A DNA stretch of 64,000 nucleotides, taken from NCBI RefSeq assembly GCF_900142925.1, contig NZ_FRCN01000017.1:1-64000 (forward strand), given 5' to 3'. A program made the position numbers and the translations under genes. Source of the DNA: Chitinophaga sp. CF418. GTDB lineage: Bacteria > Bacteroidota > Bacteroidia > Chitinophagales > Chitinophagaceae. Shown piece after piece: positions 35,834-43,308 of the stretch. The notes beneath the pieces were generated by a model. The model made no database searches, had not been told where the DNA came from, and saw nothing but the letters and a program-made list of their open reading frames with translations. Position 1 is the first letter of the stretch, and the number at the start of each line of letters is the position of its first letter.

Positions 35834-38380
35834 TTGCACCGTTTCATCCTGTTGTGGTTTTACCAGGCCGCCGAACAATCCCCCGAAACCAACCCTCACC
35901 CCGATCCGGGTATCGTCTTTACTCTGATATCCTGCAATTACATCAACGCGGATCACTTTCAGAATATTTTCCAGGCCCGCAAAAACTTCTACATAATTGT
36001 TATCACGATTAATATAAAAAGCATTTGACCCTGCCACAAGGTTCCATTTCAAACGATTGAATAAAGGTATCTTATTGGTCAGCAATCCGTTAAAGTGATG
36101 CTCTACATTCGCCGTTCCGTAAAGGGAGGCCGTATTGCTATACCGGTAGTATGGCGCCAGCTGAAAGCTATTCAGGTATTTGATGTTATAAAAAGTCTGG
36201 TTACCGTTGAAATGCTGGAAATCGGGTATGTCCACATGTTGACTATTGAGGAATCCACCCGCCCCAAAACGGTACTGAAATTCCCCGAAAAGTTTCAGGT
36301 TGATGTTGTCCCGTACTTCAAAGTTCCATTTGTCGAAATTAGCGTCGCTGCCGGCTATGTCAGGAATACCCTTGCTGTACCCTATGCGGAATACCGGGTA
36401 TTTTGAACCAATAGCCACCTTCCGGTCCGGCAGTTCAATAAACCGTTGTCCGGGTTGGAAGGAAAACGCCAGGTTCAGTACCAGCGCCTGATTCCGGTTA
36501 AAAGGAATGGCGGCCAGTTCATAGGGATGATTGGGCAGGAAATGTTTGCTGCTATCTTTCCTGAAACTGTAATCCGTAGTGTTTTCCACCGGTATCCTGT
36601 CTTCATAAGAGATCCCCGCTGTAATAGTGGCACTGCTTTCAAACCTGCGTTTGAAACGCAGCTCTCCGAACCAGTTCTCATACAACTTCATGTAGTTGTC
36701 CTTGAACAACAAAGTATAAAAGATGTTCGCGATCGGAGCAATAGGATTATCGCGATTAAACTGGGAGATGCGTTTCCCTCCTCCTATCGTCCAGGTATTG
36801 TCTCCATAGCGTCCTGCCAATTTTGCTTCCTTGTTCCATGACAGGTACGTATATGCGTTCAGATGGGTATTACTGAAGCCATATCTTATGCGGGGAATGA
36901 TCCTCAGTTCCTGCTTTTGAGGCAGGTCAAATGTCAGCCTGGGCTCCAGGTTAACAGATATCCCTTCTACGGTATTATATTCAACCTGGGTCAGTAATGA
37001 CTTCATTTCCAGGAGGTGATAATAAATACCGGTATCCCGTTTAAAATAGTATTTATGTTCTATCCCTCCGGTGCTGTAAAGTAGTTTCAGGGGATTAATG
37101 GGTTTCTGCCTGCTGCGTAGTGTGTCCAGTCTCCAGGCAGATTGTGCACTGTCTTTCCGGTTGCGGGCGATACTGTCTTTTTTGTGGAAATCTGACACTT
37201 CTTCCGGTTCCAGCGGCACCGGGCGTACGCTATCCCAATAGGCCAGTTGTTTCCTGTCAAAAGCGGTATCATAGCGCATAATAGTCCGGTCGAAATATTT
37301 CTTCTGAAAATTGGGTGTCAGGTTATAATTGGAATATACATTTACAAAGCTGCCCACTACATTGAAGCCAAACTGTTTGATCGTTATGTTGATGACCTGA
37401 TCTTTTGTACGCCATACGTCTGCATTCACAGGTACATGTATCTGGGTGATATGCAGGGTATCCATGATCTCCAGCTGGTATTCCTGTGTCACCATCATGT
37501 CGACACTGTGAATGCGCCAGTCATCATCCGTGATAAAAATATAACCAGAGAACAGCGGCTCATATTTACGGCGGGGAATCACTTTTATCTTATTCACTGT
37601 TTTACCGTCGTCCTGGAAGACGCCTTCCAGTCTATATTTATAGTAGAACAGCGCGTTTTCGGCAATGGGTGATATAAAGCCCCGCTTATTGAACTGGGAG
37701 ACCATGGCGGTCACGTTATTCTCGTAGAAATCAATGAAGGCCGGAAAGCTAAACCCAAACCCTCCCCCGCTCTGGCGGGCCGACAACACTTCTACTTTCA
37801 CATCATCCGGTCTTTTGACGGCTACTTTAGTGACAGATTCTGACAGAAATAATACGCCCCGCTTATTAGAATCGAGTCCCATATCGTCCAGGTCATCCTT
37901 GTCTATCTTCTGTCCCAGGAAACTATTGGGCATATCCCGCATCTTAAAAATGCCTTTGATATAGTCGTTACAGGTATACTCTTTTACCTGGTCCAGGTAG
38001 AAAGAGCGTTTTTTAATCGCCTGACGGATAATGGCATAGGCGGGGTCTTCTCCGCCTGATTTTACTACTACCTCTTTAATCTGAAGACTGAGCGGGGCAA
38101 GGATAAAATTGATCTCCTGGTCAGCGGCTGTAACCGTTACCTGCTTCTCTTCCTTTTTATATCCCATATACTGGCAGACCAATATGTAGGTCCCTGCCGG
38201 TACATCAAGATGGAACTGGCCTGCTGAATTGGTGGTGGTACCATTGGTTGTTCCCTTTATGAATACGGAGGCAAAAGGTAGCGATTCCTGCTTTTCATTG
38301 GTCACTTTGCCCCGTATGATACCTGCCTGGGTATGGTAAGAAATGAAAAGGAAAATAAAGGCTAGTAACGCTTTGGGCAT
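35831..38380 (-). CDS. DUF5686 / carboxypeptidase-like regulatory domain outer membrane protein
   Basis: The 849-residue protein has a signal peptide (about residues 1-19), a CarboxypepD_reg-like beta domain (about 21-100; I-R-G-K-V-T-N and L-P-F-A-S-V), and the large DUF5686 region, beginning with A-Y-A-I-I-R-Q-A-I-K-K-R and including the Y-I-F-I-T-D-D-D-W-R-I motif. The C-terminal half is rich in alternating aromatic/polar strands, suggesting an outer-membrane beta-barrel. Function of the family is unknown. It follows the 118-residue membrane protein gene on the same strand with a 144-base gap. Confidence 0.88.
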   Translation of the reverse strand: MPKALLAFIFLFISYHTQAGIIRGKVTNEKQESLPFASVFIKGTTNGTTTNSAGQFHLDVPAGTYILVCQYMGYKKEEKQVTVTAADQEINFILAPLSLQIKEVVVKSGGEDPAYAIIRQAIKKRSFYLDQVKEYTCNDYIKGIFKMRDMPNSFLGQKIDKDDLDDMGLDSNKRGVLFLSESVTKVAVKRPDDVKVEVLSARQSGGGFGFSFPAFIDFYENNVTAMVSQFNKRGFISPIAENALFYYKYRLEGVFQDDGKTVNKIKVIPRRKYEPLFSGYIFITDDDWRIHSVDMMVTQEYQLEIMDTLHITQIHVPVNADVWRTKDQVINITIKQFGFNVVGSFVNVYSNYNLTPNFQKKYFDRTIMRYDTAFDRKQLAYWDSVRPVPLEPEEVSDFHKKDSIARNRKDSAQSAWRLDTLRSRQKPINPLKLLYSTGGIEHKYYFKRDTGIYYHLLEMKSLLTQVEYNTVEGISVNLEPRLTFDLPQKQELRIIPRIRYGFSNTHLNAYTYLSWNKEAKLAGRYGDNTWTIGGGKRISQFNRDNPIAPIANIFYTLLFKDNYMKLYENWFGELRFKRRFESSATITAGISYEDRIPVENTTDYSFRKDSSKHFLPNHPYELAAIPFNRNQALVLNLAFSFQPGQRFIELPDRKVAIGSKYPVFRIGYSKGIPDIAGSDANFDKWNFEVRDNINLKLFGEFQYRFGAGGFLNSQHVDIPDFQHFNGNQTFYNIKYLNSFQLAPYYRYSNTASLYGTANVEHHFNGLLTNKIPLFNRLKWNLVAGSNAFYINRDNNYVEVFAGLENILKVIRVDVIAGYQSKDDTRIGVRVGFGGLFGGLVKPQQDETVQ

Positions 38381-38524
38381 ATCGGATAATTATAGGTAAT
38401 AAGTTCCCGCTCCTCCTGTGGACGATTCTACCAGATAAATATACTGTTTACGGGGAACACGCGGGTATGCGGCAGTGCTTTTATCTCAATTTTAACAGGT
38501 AAGTGGCAATAGAGACAGGCGATC

Positions 38525-38881
38525 TCAGGCAACTGCTTTTTTCTTATAGCGCAGATAACTGCCTGTCAGTCCTCCCAGACCAGCTACCAGGCCGCCAATG
38601 AATGCACTGACCAGGCCGATCAGGATCGGGTTCTTTACTTTGATGATCAGTTCACTCATTCTATTAGCCAGGATATGATCGTTCTGGATGTCTTTAAAGA
38701 ATGCCAGCGCCAGCCATAACAGGAATACGGCAATAAAACCATTCAGGAAAGAGCGTAAGGGAGGCAATGGTATCAGCACGGCTACCAGGAATGCCGCTAC
38801 GGCCACGGTCCACCATGAAAAGAAATAACCGCCCAGGAAGCTGAGCACAATAATGAGGATAAAACGAGGTACGGATTTCAT
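38525..38881 (-). CDS. Small integral membrane protein, unknown
   Basis: The 118-residue protein has about four hydrophobic segments (near 5-22, 24-42, 46-63 and 82-105) and a basic C-terminus (Y-K-K-K-A). A Gly-rich last helix (F-I-G-G-L-V-A-G-L-G-G-L-T-G) is notable. No family is recognised. It lies upstream of the DUF5686 gene on the same strand. Confidence 0.65.
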   Translation of the reverse strand: MKSVPRFILIIVLSFLGGYFFSWWTVAVAAFLVAVLIPLPPLRSFLNGFIAVFLLWLALAFFKDIQNDHILANRMSELIIKVKNPILIGLVSAFIGGLVAGLGGLTGSYLRYKKKAVA

Positions 38882-38921
38882 ATATGGGAAGATAAGAAAA
38901 TATTAGCGGATCGTAATATTT

Positions 38922-38970
38922 CGGGGCTGATCTGCCCGGGCTACAAACACGCGGCCCGCCGCGGCGGATC
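38922..38970. repeat. Two-hairpin intergenic repeat, copy B
   Basis: A degenerate first stem (CGGGGCTGATCTGCCCG) is followed by GGGCTACAAACAC and a second GC-rich hairpin (CCGCCGCGGCGG). It is a diverged copy of the element at 33974 and lies 12 bases before copy C. Confidence 0.65.
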
Positions 38971-38981
38971 GATATACGTTT

Positions 38982-39033
38982 TTCCGGGTTGTCACCCGGG
39001 GCTACAAACACAAAAACCCCTAAAGGGGCTATC
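38982..39033. repeat. Two-hairpin intergenic repeat, copy C
   Basis: The first stem CCGGGT/ACCCGG is followed by GGGCTACAAACAC and a second hairpin CCCC-TAAA-GGGG. The second hairpin differs in sequence from copies A and D but keeps the fold. Confidence 0.75.
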
Positions 39034-39042
39034 ACCACGAGT

Positions 39043-39132
39043 CTTCCCCTGAGTCAGCATACCGGGAAGTACCACCGGCACTTCTCCTGAGTTATAATAC
39101 CGGGAAGCACCACTGGCACTTCCTGGTATTAT
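39043..39132. repeat. 38-bp tandem repeat ending in a 14-bp hairpin downstream of metZ
   Basis: Units start at 39043 and 39081 with a third partial at 39119; the core is ATACCGGGAAG[TC]ACCAC[CT]GG. Arms 39094-39107 and 39119-39132 pair over 14 bases with one mismatch, seven bases after the metZ stop codon. No T-run follows on the minus strand, so termination would need help or be inefficient. Confidence 0.75.
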
Positions 39133-39138
39133 ATCAGA

Positions 39139-40362
39139 TTATTTGCTTTGTTCCAGTGCCTGAAGGATGTCTTCCAGGATGTCCTGGATATTTTCCAATC
39201 CTACAGAGATGCGGATCATTCCGGGTGTGATACCAACTTTCCCACGTTCTTCGTCAGTCAGTTTAGCATGCGTAGTGCTGGCAGGATGGGAAGCGATACT
39301 TCTGCTGTCGCCCAGGTTAGCCGTGAGTGTCAGCATCTTCAGCGCATCCAGGAAGCGGGTACCGCTCTGCAGACCGCCTTTCAGTTCGAAGCAGACAATA
39401 CCACCGCCGCCACTCATCTGTTTTTTGGCGATAGCATGTTGCGGGTGACTTTCCAGCATCGGGTATTTCACCCAGGTGATATGCGGATTGCCTTCCAGTG
39501 CCTTCGCCAGCGCCAATGCACTTTCTGAATGGCGGGCCATACGGATATGTAATGTTTCCAGGCTTTTGCTCAGCACCCAGGCATTGAACGGAGACATCGC
39601 CGGACCAGTGCTGCGGCAGAAGGAGTAGATCTCTTTGATCAGTTCCTTTTTGCCCACTACAACGCCGCCCAGTACACGTCCCTGTCCATCCATCCATTTG
39701 GTGGCAGAGTGGGTTACGATATGTGCACCATCAGCAATAGGACGCTGCAGTACCGGTGTGGCAAAGCAGTTGTCTACGTTGAGAATGATATTATGTTTGT
39801 TGGCGATCTGCGCCAGCAGGCTCAGATCTATTATTTCCAGCCCCGGGTTGGAAGGCGTTTCCACGAAGATCATCTTTGTATTAGGCTTGATCAGCGCTTC
39901 AACGGTTTCGGGTTTATTGATATCGAAATAACTGTATTCAATGCCCCATTTAGGGAGGAACTTAGTGATCACGGTATGGGTAGACCCAAAGATAGAACTG
40001 GCAGATACCAGGTGATCTCCGGCGTTCATCAGCGCCATAAAGCTGGCAAATACCGCACTCATACCAGAAGCAGTGGCATATCCGGCTTCAGCACCTTCCA
40101 GGGCACATACTTTATCTACAAATTCATCCACGTTCGGGTTGCTGAAACGGGTGTAGATATTATTATCCGTTTCATCCGCAAAGGTGGCGCGCATTTCTTC
40201 CGCATTGTCATACGTGAAGCTGGAAGTCAGAAAGAGCGGCGTAGAGTGTTCCATCTGCCAGGTCTTTTCTGTCTGTATCCTTACTGCATTGGTCTCCGGA
40301 CGGTATTGGTTTTTCTCCATCTGCTTGCGTTGATATATTGATTGATAAGAATAATCAGCCAT
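39139..40362 (-). CDS. metZ: O-acyl-homoserine sulfhydrylase / trans-sulfuration PLP enzyme
   Basis: The 407-residue protein belongs to the Cys/Met-metabolism PLP family. Visible marks are Y-T-R-F-S-N-P near residue 70, the A-S-G-M-S-A-V phosphate-binding loop near 98, the Asp of V-D-N-C-F-A-T and the PLP lysine in S-A-T-K-W-M-D-G-Q-G near 218. The T-K-W-M-D-G pattern and lack of a long insertion fit O-succinyl/acetylhomoserine sulfhydrylase, making homocysteine from sulfide and the ester made by MetX. Close relatives include cystathionine gamma-synthase, so the exact donor is uncertain. It follows the osmC-like gene on the same strand and is divergent from metX. A second start 15 codons in (M-E-K-N) is possible. 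Confidence 0.87.
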   Translation of the reverse strand: MADYSYQSIYQRKQMEKNQYRPETNAVRIQTEKTWQMEHSTPLFLTSSFTYDNAEEMRATFADETDNNIYTRFSNPNVDEFVDKVCALEGAEAGYATASGMSAVFASFMALMNAGDHLVSASSIFGSTHTVITKFLPKWGIEYSYFDINKPETVEALIKPNTKMIFVETPSNPGLEIIDLSLLAQIANKHNIILNVDNCFATPVLQRPIADGAHIVTHSATKWMDGQGRVLGGVVVGKKELIKEIYSFCRSTGPAMSPFNAWVLSKSLETLHIRMARHSESALALAKALEGNPHITWVKYPMLESHPQHAIAKKQMSGGGGIVCFELKGGLQSGTRFLDALKMLTLTANLGDSRSIASHPASTTHAKLTDEERGKVGITPGMIRISVGLENIQDILEDILQALEQSK

Positions 40363-40407
40363 TCAGGTCATCATATACCTGTCCGGCCCTTTTTATCATT
40401 GTAGTGA

Positions 40408-40827
40408 TTACCCGTTCACTCTTGTTTCCCAGGTGAGGTCTCCTCCTGCCCTGCGCAGGGTTTCCGCAACGGAACAATATTTAGTCATGGAGAGCTCCAC
40501 AGCGCGGGCTGCCTTATCAGGATCGATGTCGCCACTGAGATGAAATATCACGTGTACCTTTTCCCAGATGGAAGGCTCCTTGCCTTTTTCTCTTTCCCCG
40601 TCTATCTCTATACGGAAATCGGTCACTTCCTGGCGTTGTTTCTTCAGGATCATGGCCACGTCAATGGCAGAACAACCACCCAGTCCCATCAGCAGCATCT
40701 GCATGGGTCTTACGCCATTGTTCTTTCCCCCGTTCTCTACGGAAGAATCCATTAAAACCTTGTGTCCATTCTGGTCAACTGCTTCCATGTTGAACGCATC
40801 ATCTATTCTCTGTAGCGATATCTTCAT
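40408..40827 (-). CDS. OsmC/Ohr-family protein
   Basis: The 139-residue protein carries the two conserved cysteines of the family, in G-G-C-S-A-I-D-V (near residue 52) and K-Y-C-S-V-A-E-T (near 118). These reduce organic or inorganic hydroperoxides in characterised members. It is closer to the YhfA-like OsmC group than to Ohr by its short length. It is first in an operon with metZ (gap of 45 bases). A possible role in protecting sulfur metabolism is inference. Confidence 0.88.
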   Translation of the reverse strand: MKISLQRIDDAFNMEAVDQNGHKVLMDSSVENGGKNNGVRPMQMLLMGLGGCSAIDVAMILKKQRQEVTDFRIEIDGEREKGKEPSIWEKVHVIFHLSGDIDPDKAARAVELSMTKYCSVAETLRRAGGDLTWETRVNG

Positions 40828-40846
40828 TTGTAGCTAAATTATTTAT

Positions 40847-40878
40847 CAAAGATACTTCTCCCGAAGGCAAATCCCAAA
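40847..40878 (-). promoter_or_regulatory. Promoter of the osmC-metZ operon
   Basis: On the minus strand TTTG (40878-40875), a 20-base spacer and TATCTTTG (40854-40847) match the Bacteroidota pattern, 19 bases before the start codon. Confidence 0.7.
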
Positions 40879-40923
40879 TACCCCCTTATCTCAAGGTCAT
40901 TATGCATTAAGCATTTTTTAACT

Positions 40924-40931
40924 TAGCTTTG
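40924..40931 (+). promoter_or_regulatory. metX -7 box
   Basis: TAGCTTTG is an exact TAnnTTTG match only 19 bases before the TTG start of metX. It leaves a leader of about 13 bases, too short for a riboswitch. No clear TTTG lies at the -33 distance. Confidence 0.55.
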
Positions 40932-40950
40932 CGCAAATTTTTCAGGGGCA

Positions 40951-41967
40951 TTGACAGTACATAATTTCCATCATAAACAGCCATTTACCTTAGAATCCGG
41001 CGCCGTCCTGCCGGAATTGCACGTTGCATATCATACTTATGGTACGCTGAACAGCACAGGCAACAATGTGGTATGGATCTGTCATGCCCTGACGGCCAAT
41101 TCAGACGTGATGGACTGGTGGAAGGGGCTGATTGGCCCTGGTCAGGCGATTGATCCTGAGAAAGACTTTATTGTCTGCGCCAATATCCTGGGGTCCTGTT
41201 ATGGCACCTCTGGTCCGCTTTCCCCCAATCCCGCTACCGGCCAGCCATATTTCCATTCCTTCCCGAAGGTAACAATACGGGATATGGTGAGTGCCCACGT
41301 ATTGCTGCGTCAACACCTGGGCATACAGCAGGTAAAACTGTTGCTGGGTGGTTCTATGGGCGGTTATCAGGCCCTGGAATGGGCTTTACTGGAACCGGCA
41401 GTTATCTCGCGTCTCGGCCTGCTTTGCACCGGCGCCTCAGAAAGCGCCTGGAGTATTGCCATCCATACGGCACAGCGCCTGGCTATCGAGGCCGACAACA
41501 CCTGGCGGGAAGATAACTATGCCGCAGGCGCTAAAGGCTTAAAGGCGGCCCGCGCTATCGGTATGCTAACCTACCGCAACTACCAGACCTTCGTACGTAC
41601 ACAGTCAGACCCTGATAACGAAAAAACCGATCTTTTCAGGGCTTCTTCCTATATCGAATACCAGGGCGACAAACTGGTGAAACGCTTCAATGCCCAGTCC
41701 TACTGGCTACTTTCCAAGGCGATGGACAGCCACAATATATCCCGTGGTCGCAACACAGACCTGGCAGGAGCGCTTACCCTCATCTCCCAGCCCGCCCTGA
41801 TCGTGGGTATCACAAGCGATATTCTTTGTCCGCCGGAAGAACAGCTGTTCCTCTCTCAGCATATCCCCCAGGCCACCTATCATGAGATAGATTCTACTTA
41901 TGGCCACGATGGGTTCCTCATTGAATTTGAAAAGATCAACAGGATCTTAAAGGACTGGATGTGTTAG
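40951..41967 (+). CDS. metX: Homoserine O-acyltransferase (TTG start)
   Basis: The 338-residue alpha/beta hydrolase transfers an acyl group (acetyl, perhaps succinyl) to homoserine, feeding homocysteine synthesis by the neighbouring sulfhydrylase. The nucleophile Ser is in G-G-S-M-G-G-Y near residue 134; the Asp and His of the triad are in S-D-I-L-C-P-P and Y-G-H-D-G-F-L near the end. H-A-L-T and L-G-S-C-Y-G-T-S-G-P are typical MetX motifs. The only usable start is a TTG: an in-frame TAG lies at 40924 and the next ATG is about 50 codons inside the fold. It shares a 123-base divergent control region with osmC-metZ. Confidence 0.94.
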   Translation: MTVHNFHHKQPFTLESGAVLPELHVAYHTYGTLNSTGNNVVWICHALTANSDVMDWWKGLIGPGQAIDPEKDFIVCANILGSCYGTSGPLSPNPATGQPYFHSFPKVTIRDMVSAHVLLRQHLGIQQVKLLLGGSMGGYQALEWALLEPAVISRLGLLCTGASESAWSIAIHTAQRLAIEADNTWREDNYAAGAKGLKAARAIGMLTYRNYQTFVRTQSDPDNEKTDLFRASSYIEYQGDKLVKRFNAQSYWLLSKAMDSHNISRGRNTDLAGALTLISQPALIVGITSDILCPPEEQLFLSQHIPQATYHEIDSTYGHDGFLIEFEKINRILKDWMC

Positions 41968-41997
41968 GTCGCCGGAATGCCGGGGTTATCATTACAT

Positions 41998-42050
41998 TCC
42001 CGGGGTTGCACCCCGCGCTACAAACACTGCAGCTCCCAACGGAGCTGATC
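41998..42050. repeat. Two-hairpin intergenic repeat, copy D
   Basis: CGGGG-TTGCA-CCCCG, then GCGCTACAAACAC, then AGCTCC-CAAC-GGAGCT. This is the cleanest copy of both hairpins. It lies 30 bases after the metX stop and may serve as its transcript end. Confidence 0.82.
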
Positions 42051-42401
42051 GTAGCGAATGATCTGGTTATATAGTCTCTTATTAAAATTTCTCCTGGTCA
42101 TTTCACTTAGTAATACAGAAGCAGTCGGCGCCCGCCCCACTAAGGAAATGTATATTTATCTGGACGCGCTGATAACGCGGATTTTTCTAAAACGATGCGA
42201 AACTAATTCGGGAAGATTCGTAAGAACGATTACGATTACATCGCAAAGCTAAATAGAAAACTGAAGAAAAGATATGCGGTAAATACTGATTTTTACCGCG
42301 CCGAAACACACTATAACAAATAGATTTACAGCACATTAAGCACAACCATAACCCACGAACACCAGATATAGGCCAATCAGGTTTCTCTTTGGACAAAGCT
42401 T

Positions 42402-42523
42402 CGGTTATACTTCGCTTAGATAACGCTTAGATAACGCTAATCCTACGTTAATCTTACGTTCATGAACGTAGCATTAACGTAGGATTAGCGTTATCTAAGC
42501 GTTATCTAAGCGAGATAAAAGCG
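42402..42523. repeat. 122-bp near-perfect palindrome with 11-bp CG phasing
   Basis: The dyad axis lies between 42462 and 42463 in GTTCATGAAC. Of 61 base pairs 55 match, and 41 consecutive pairs (42412-42452 with 42473-42513) match without a break. CG dinucleotides occur at 42402, 42413, 42424, 42435, 42446, 42457, 42467, 42478, 42489, 42500, 42511 and 42522, i.e. every 11 bases with one 10-base step over the axis. Each arm contains CGCTTAGATAA twice in tandem. It would form a cruciform in DNA or a very long hairpin in RNA. Confidence 0.95.
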
Positions 42524-42778
42524 GTAAATGTCTTAATACAGAAAAACTTTACAGTTCTATTGTGGAGATTCAGGATTGACTTTACATATTAAGCACCGAA
42601 ACAGGGCATTGATATCTCAAACCGATAAGAACAGGCATTTAACATCCTGCAACCTGCGTATAATTACACCTCCCTAAAGCTCCTGTTTCACCCTGCAACA
42701 TCTCTGCTCTACAGTTAAAATCCGATTAAAATGGCCTTAAACTTCCTTAAGGCAGGGCATTATCTACATACTCAAATA

Positions 42779-42786
42779 TATATTTG
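42779..42786 (+). promoter_or_regulatory. -7 box before the small exported protein gene
   Basis: TATATTTG matches TAnnTTTG exactly, 13 bases before the ATG at 42800. The transcript would have a very short leader. Confidence 0.5.
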
Positions 42787-42799
42787 TATCAGAAATACT

Positions 42800-43168
42800 A
42801 TGATCAGGCTTTTTGCATACATATTACTCTTTATTCACATCAACACGACGATGTTCATTCCGGTAACGGATGAGAAAGACGTATATGACGCCTGTGGACG
42901 CCAGATCAACGACATCAATACTTTTTTCGAATTGATTAACGATGTAATGCTGGACAACACGGATGTTTCCGGACAGGATGAGGACGATGACCTTGCACAT
43001 TACTTTACGGGTGACGGTATTACCAGTTATCTTCCTAATGCGCAGCAGATCATCCTCACCAGGGAAGACCCCTCCACCACTGATCTGGCAATTGCTTATC
43101 CCCGGGCGCTGGTACAGAAGATCAACAATATAGCCTACGATATCCTCACGCCCCCTCCCAAGGCTTAA
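42800..43168 (+). CDS. Small exported protein of unknown function next to efflux operon
   Basis: The 122-residue protein has a hydrophobic N-terminus (about residues 3-18) that looks like a signal peptide, then an acidic central part (D-V-S-G-Q-D-E-D-D-D-L-A-H-Y-F) and a C-terminus ending T-P-P-P-K-A. The acidic/His stretch could bind divalent metal, consistent with its place 140 bases upstream of a CzcCBA-type operon, but this is inference. The ATG at 42800 is preferred because it opens the signal peptide and follows a -7 box; a longer frame back to 42731 exists. No family is recognised. Confidence 0.68.
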   Translation: MIRLFAYILLFIHINTTMFIPVTDEKDVYDACGRQINDINTFFELINDVMLDNTDVSGQDEDDDLAHYFTGDGITSYLPNAQQIILTREDPSTTDLAIAYPRALVQKINNIAYDILTPPPKA

Positions 43169-43308
43169 TACCCACATATTACTTTAAAAGATCTCTGCAT
43201 GCGAGTACCTATGGCAGTCTTCAATGACTGACTATAAACCTTTATGTGCCTGTATTGTTGATCTCTTCATAAACCATTTCATACAAACATTACAATAAAC
43301 GATTCTAT

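Larger units (their letters stand above)
41968..42799. other. 832-base gap with repeats and no convincing gene
   Basis: The gap holds copy D of the two-hairpin repeat (41998-42050) and the 122-bp palindrome (42402-42523). A 64-residue open frame at 42058-42252 has no family resemblance. Between the repeats the sequence is AT-rich and featureless, and 42525-42775 shows nothing further until the -7 box of the next gene. Confidence 0.6.

Noticed and set aside
40828..40950. SAM riboswitch upstream of metX
   Set aside because: The distance between the -7 box and the start codon is about 20 bases, too short, and no aptamer-like folding is seen.
42058..42252. 64-codon open frame after metX
   Set aside because: No family resemblance, no promoter, and it overlaps the end of the intergenic repeat region.
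42402..42523. Integron attC site or CRISPR-like array
   Set aside because: The palindrome lacks the R-Y-Y-Y-A-A-C / G-T-T-R-R-R-Y pair in the required arrangement, has almost no loop, and no integrase or cas gene is in the window. Units are 11 bp without spacers.
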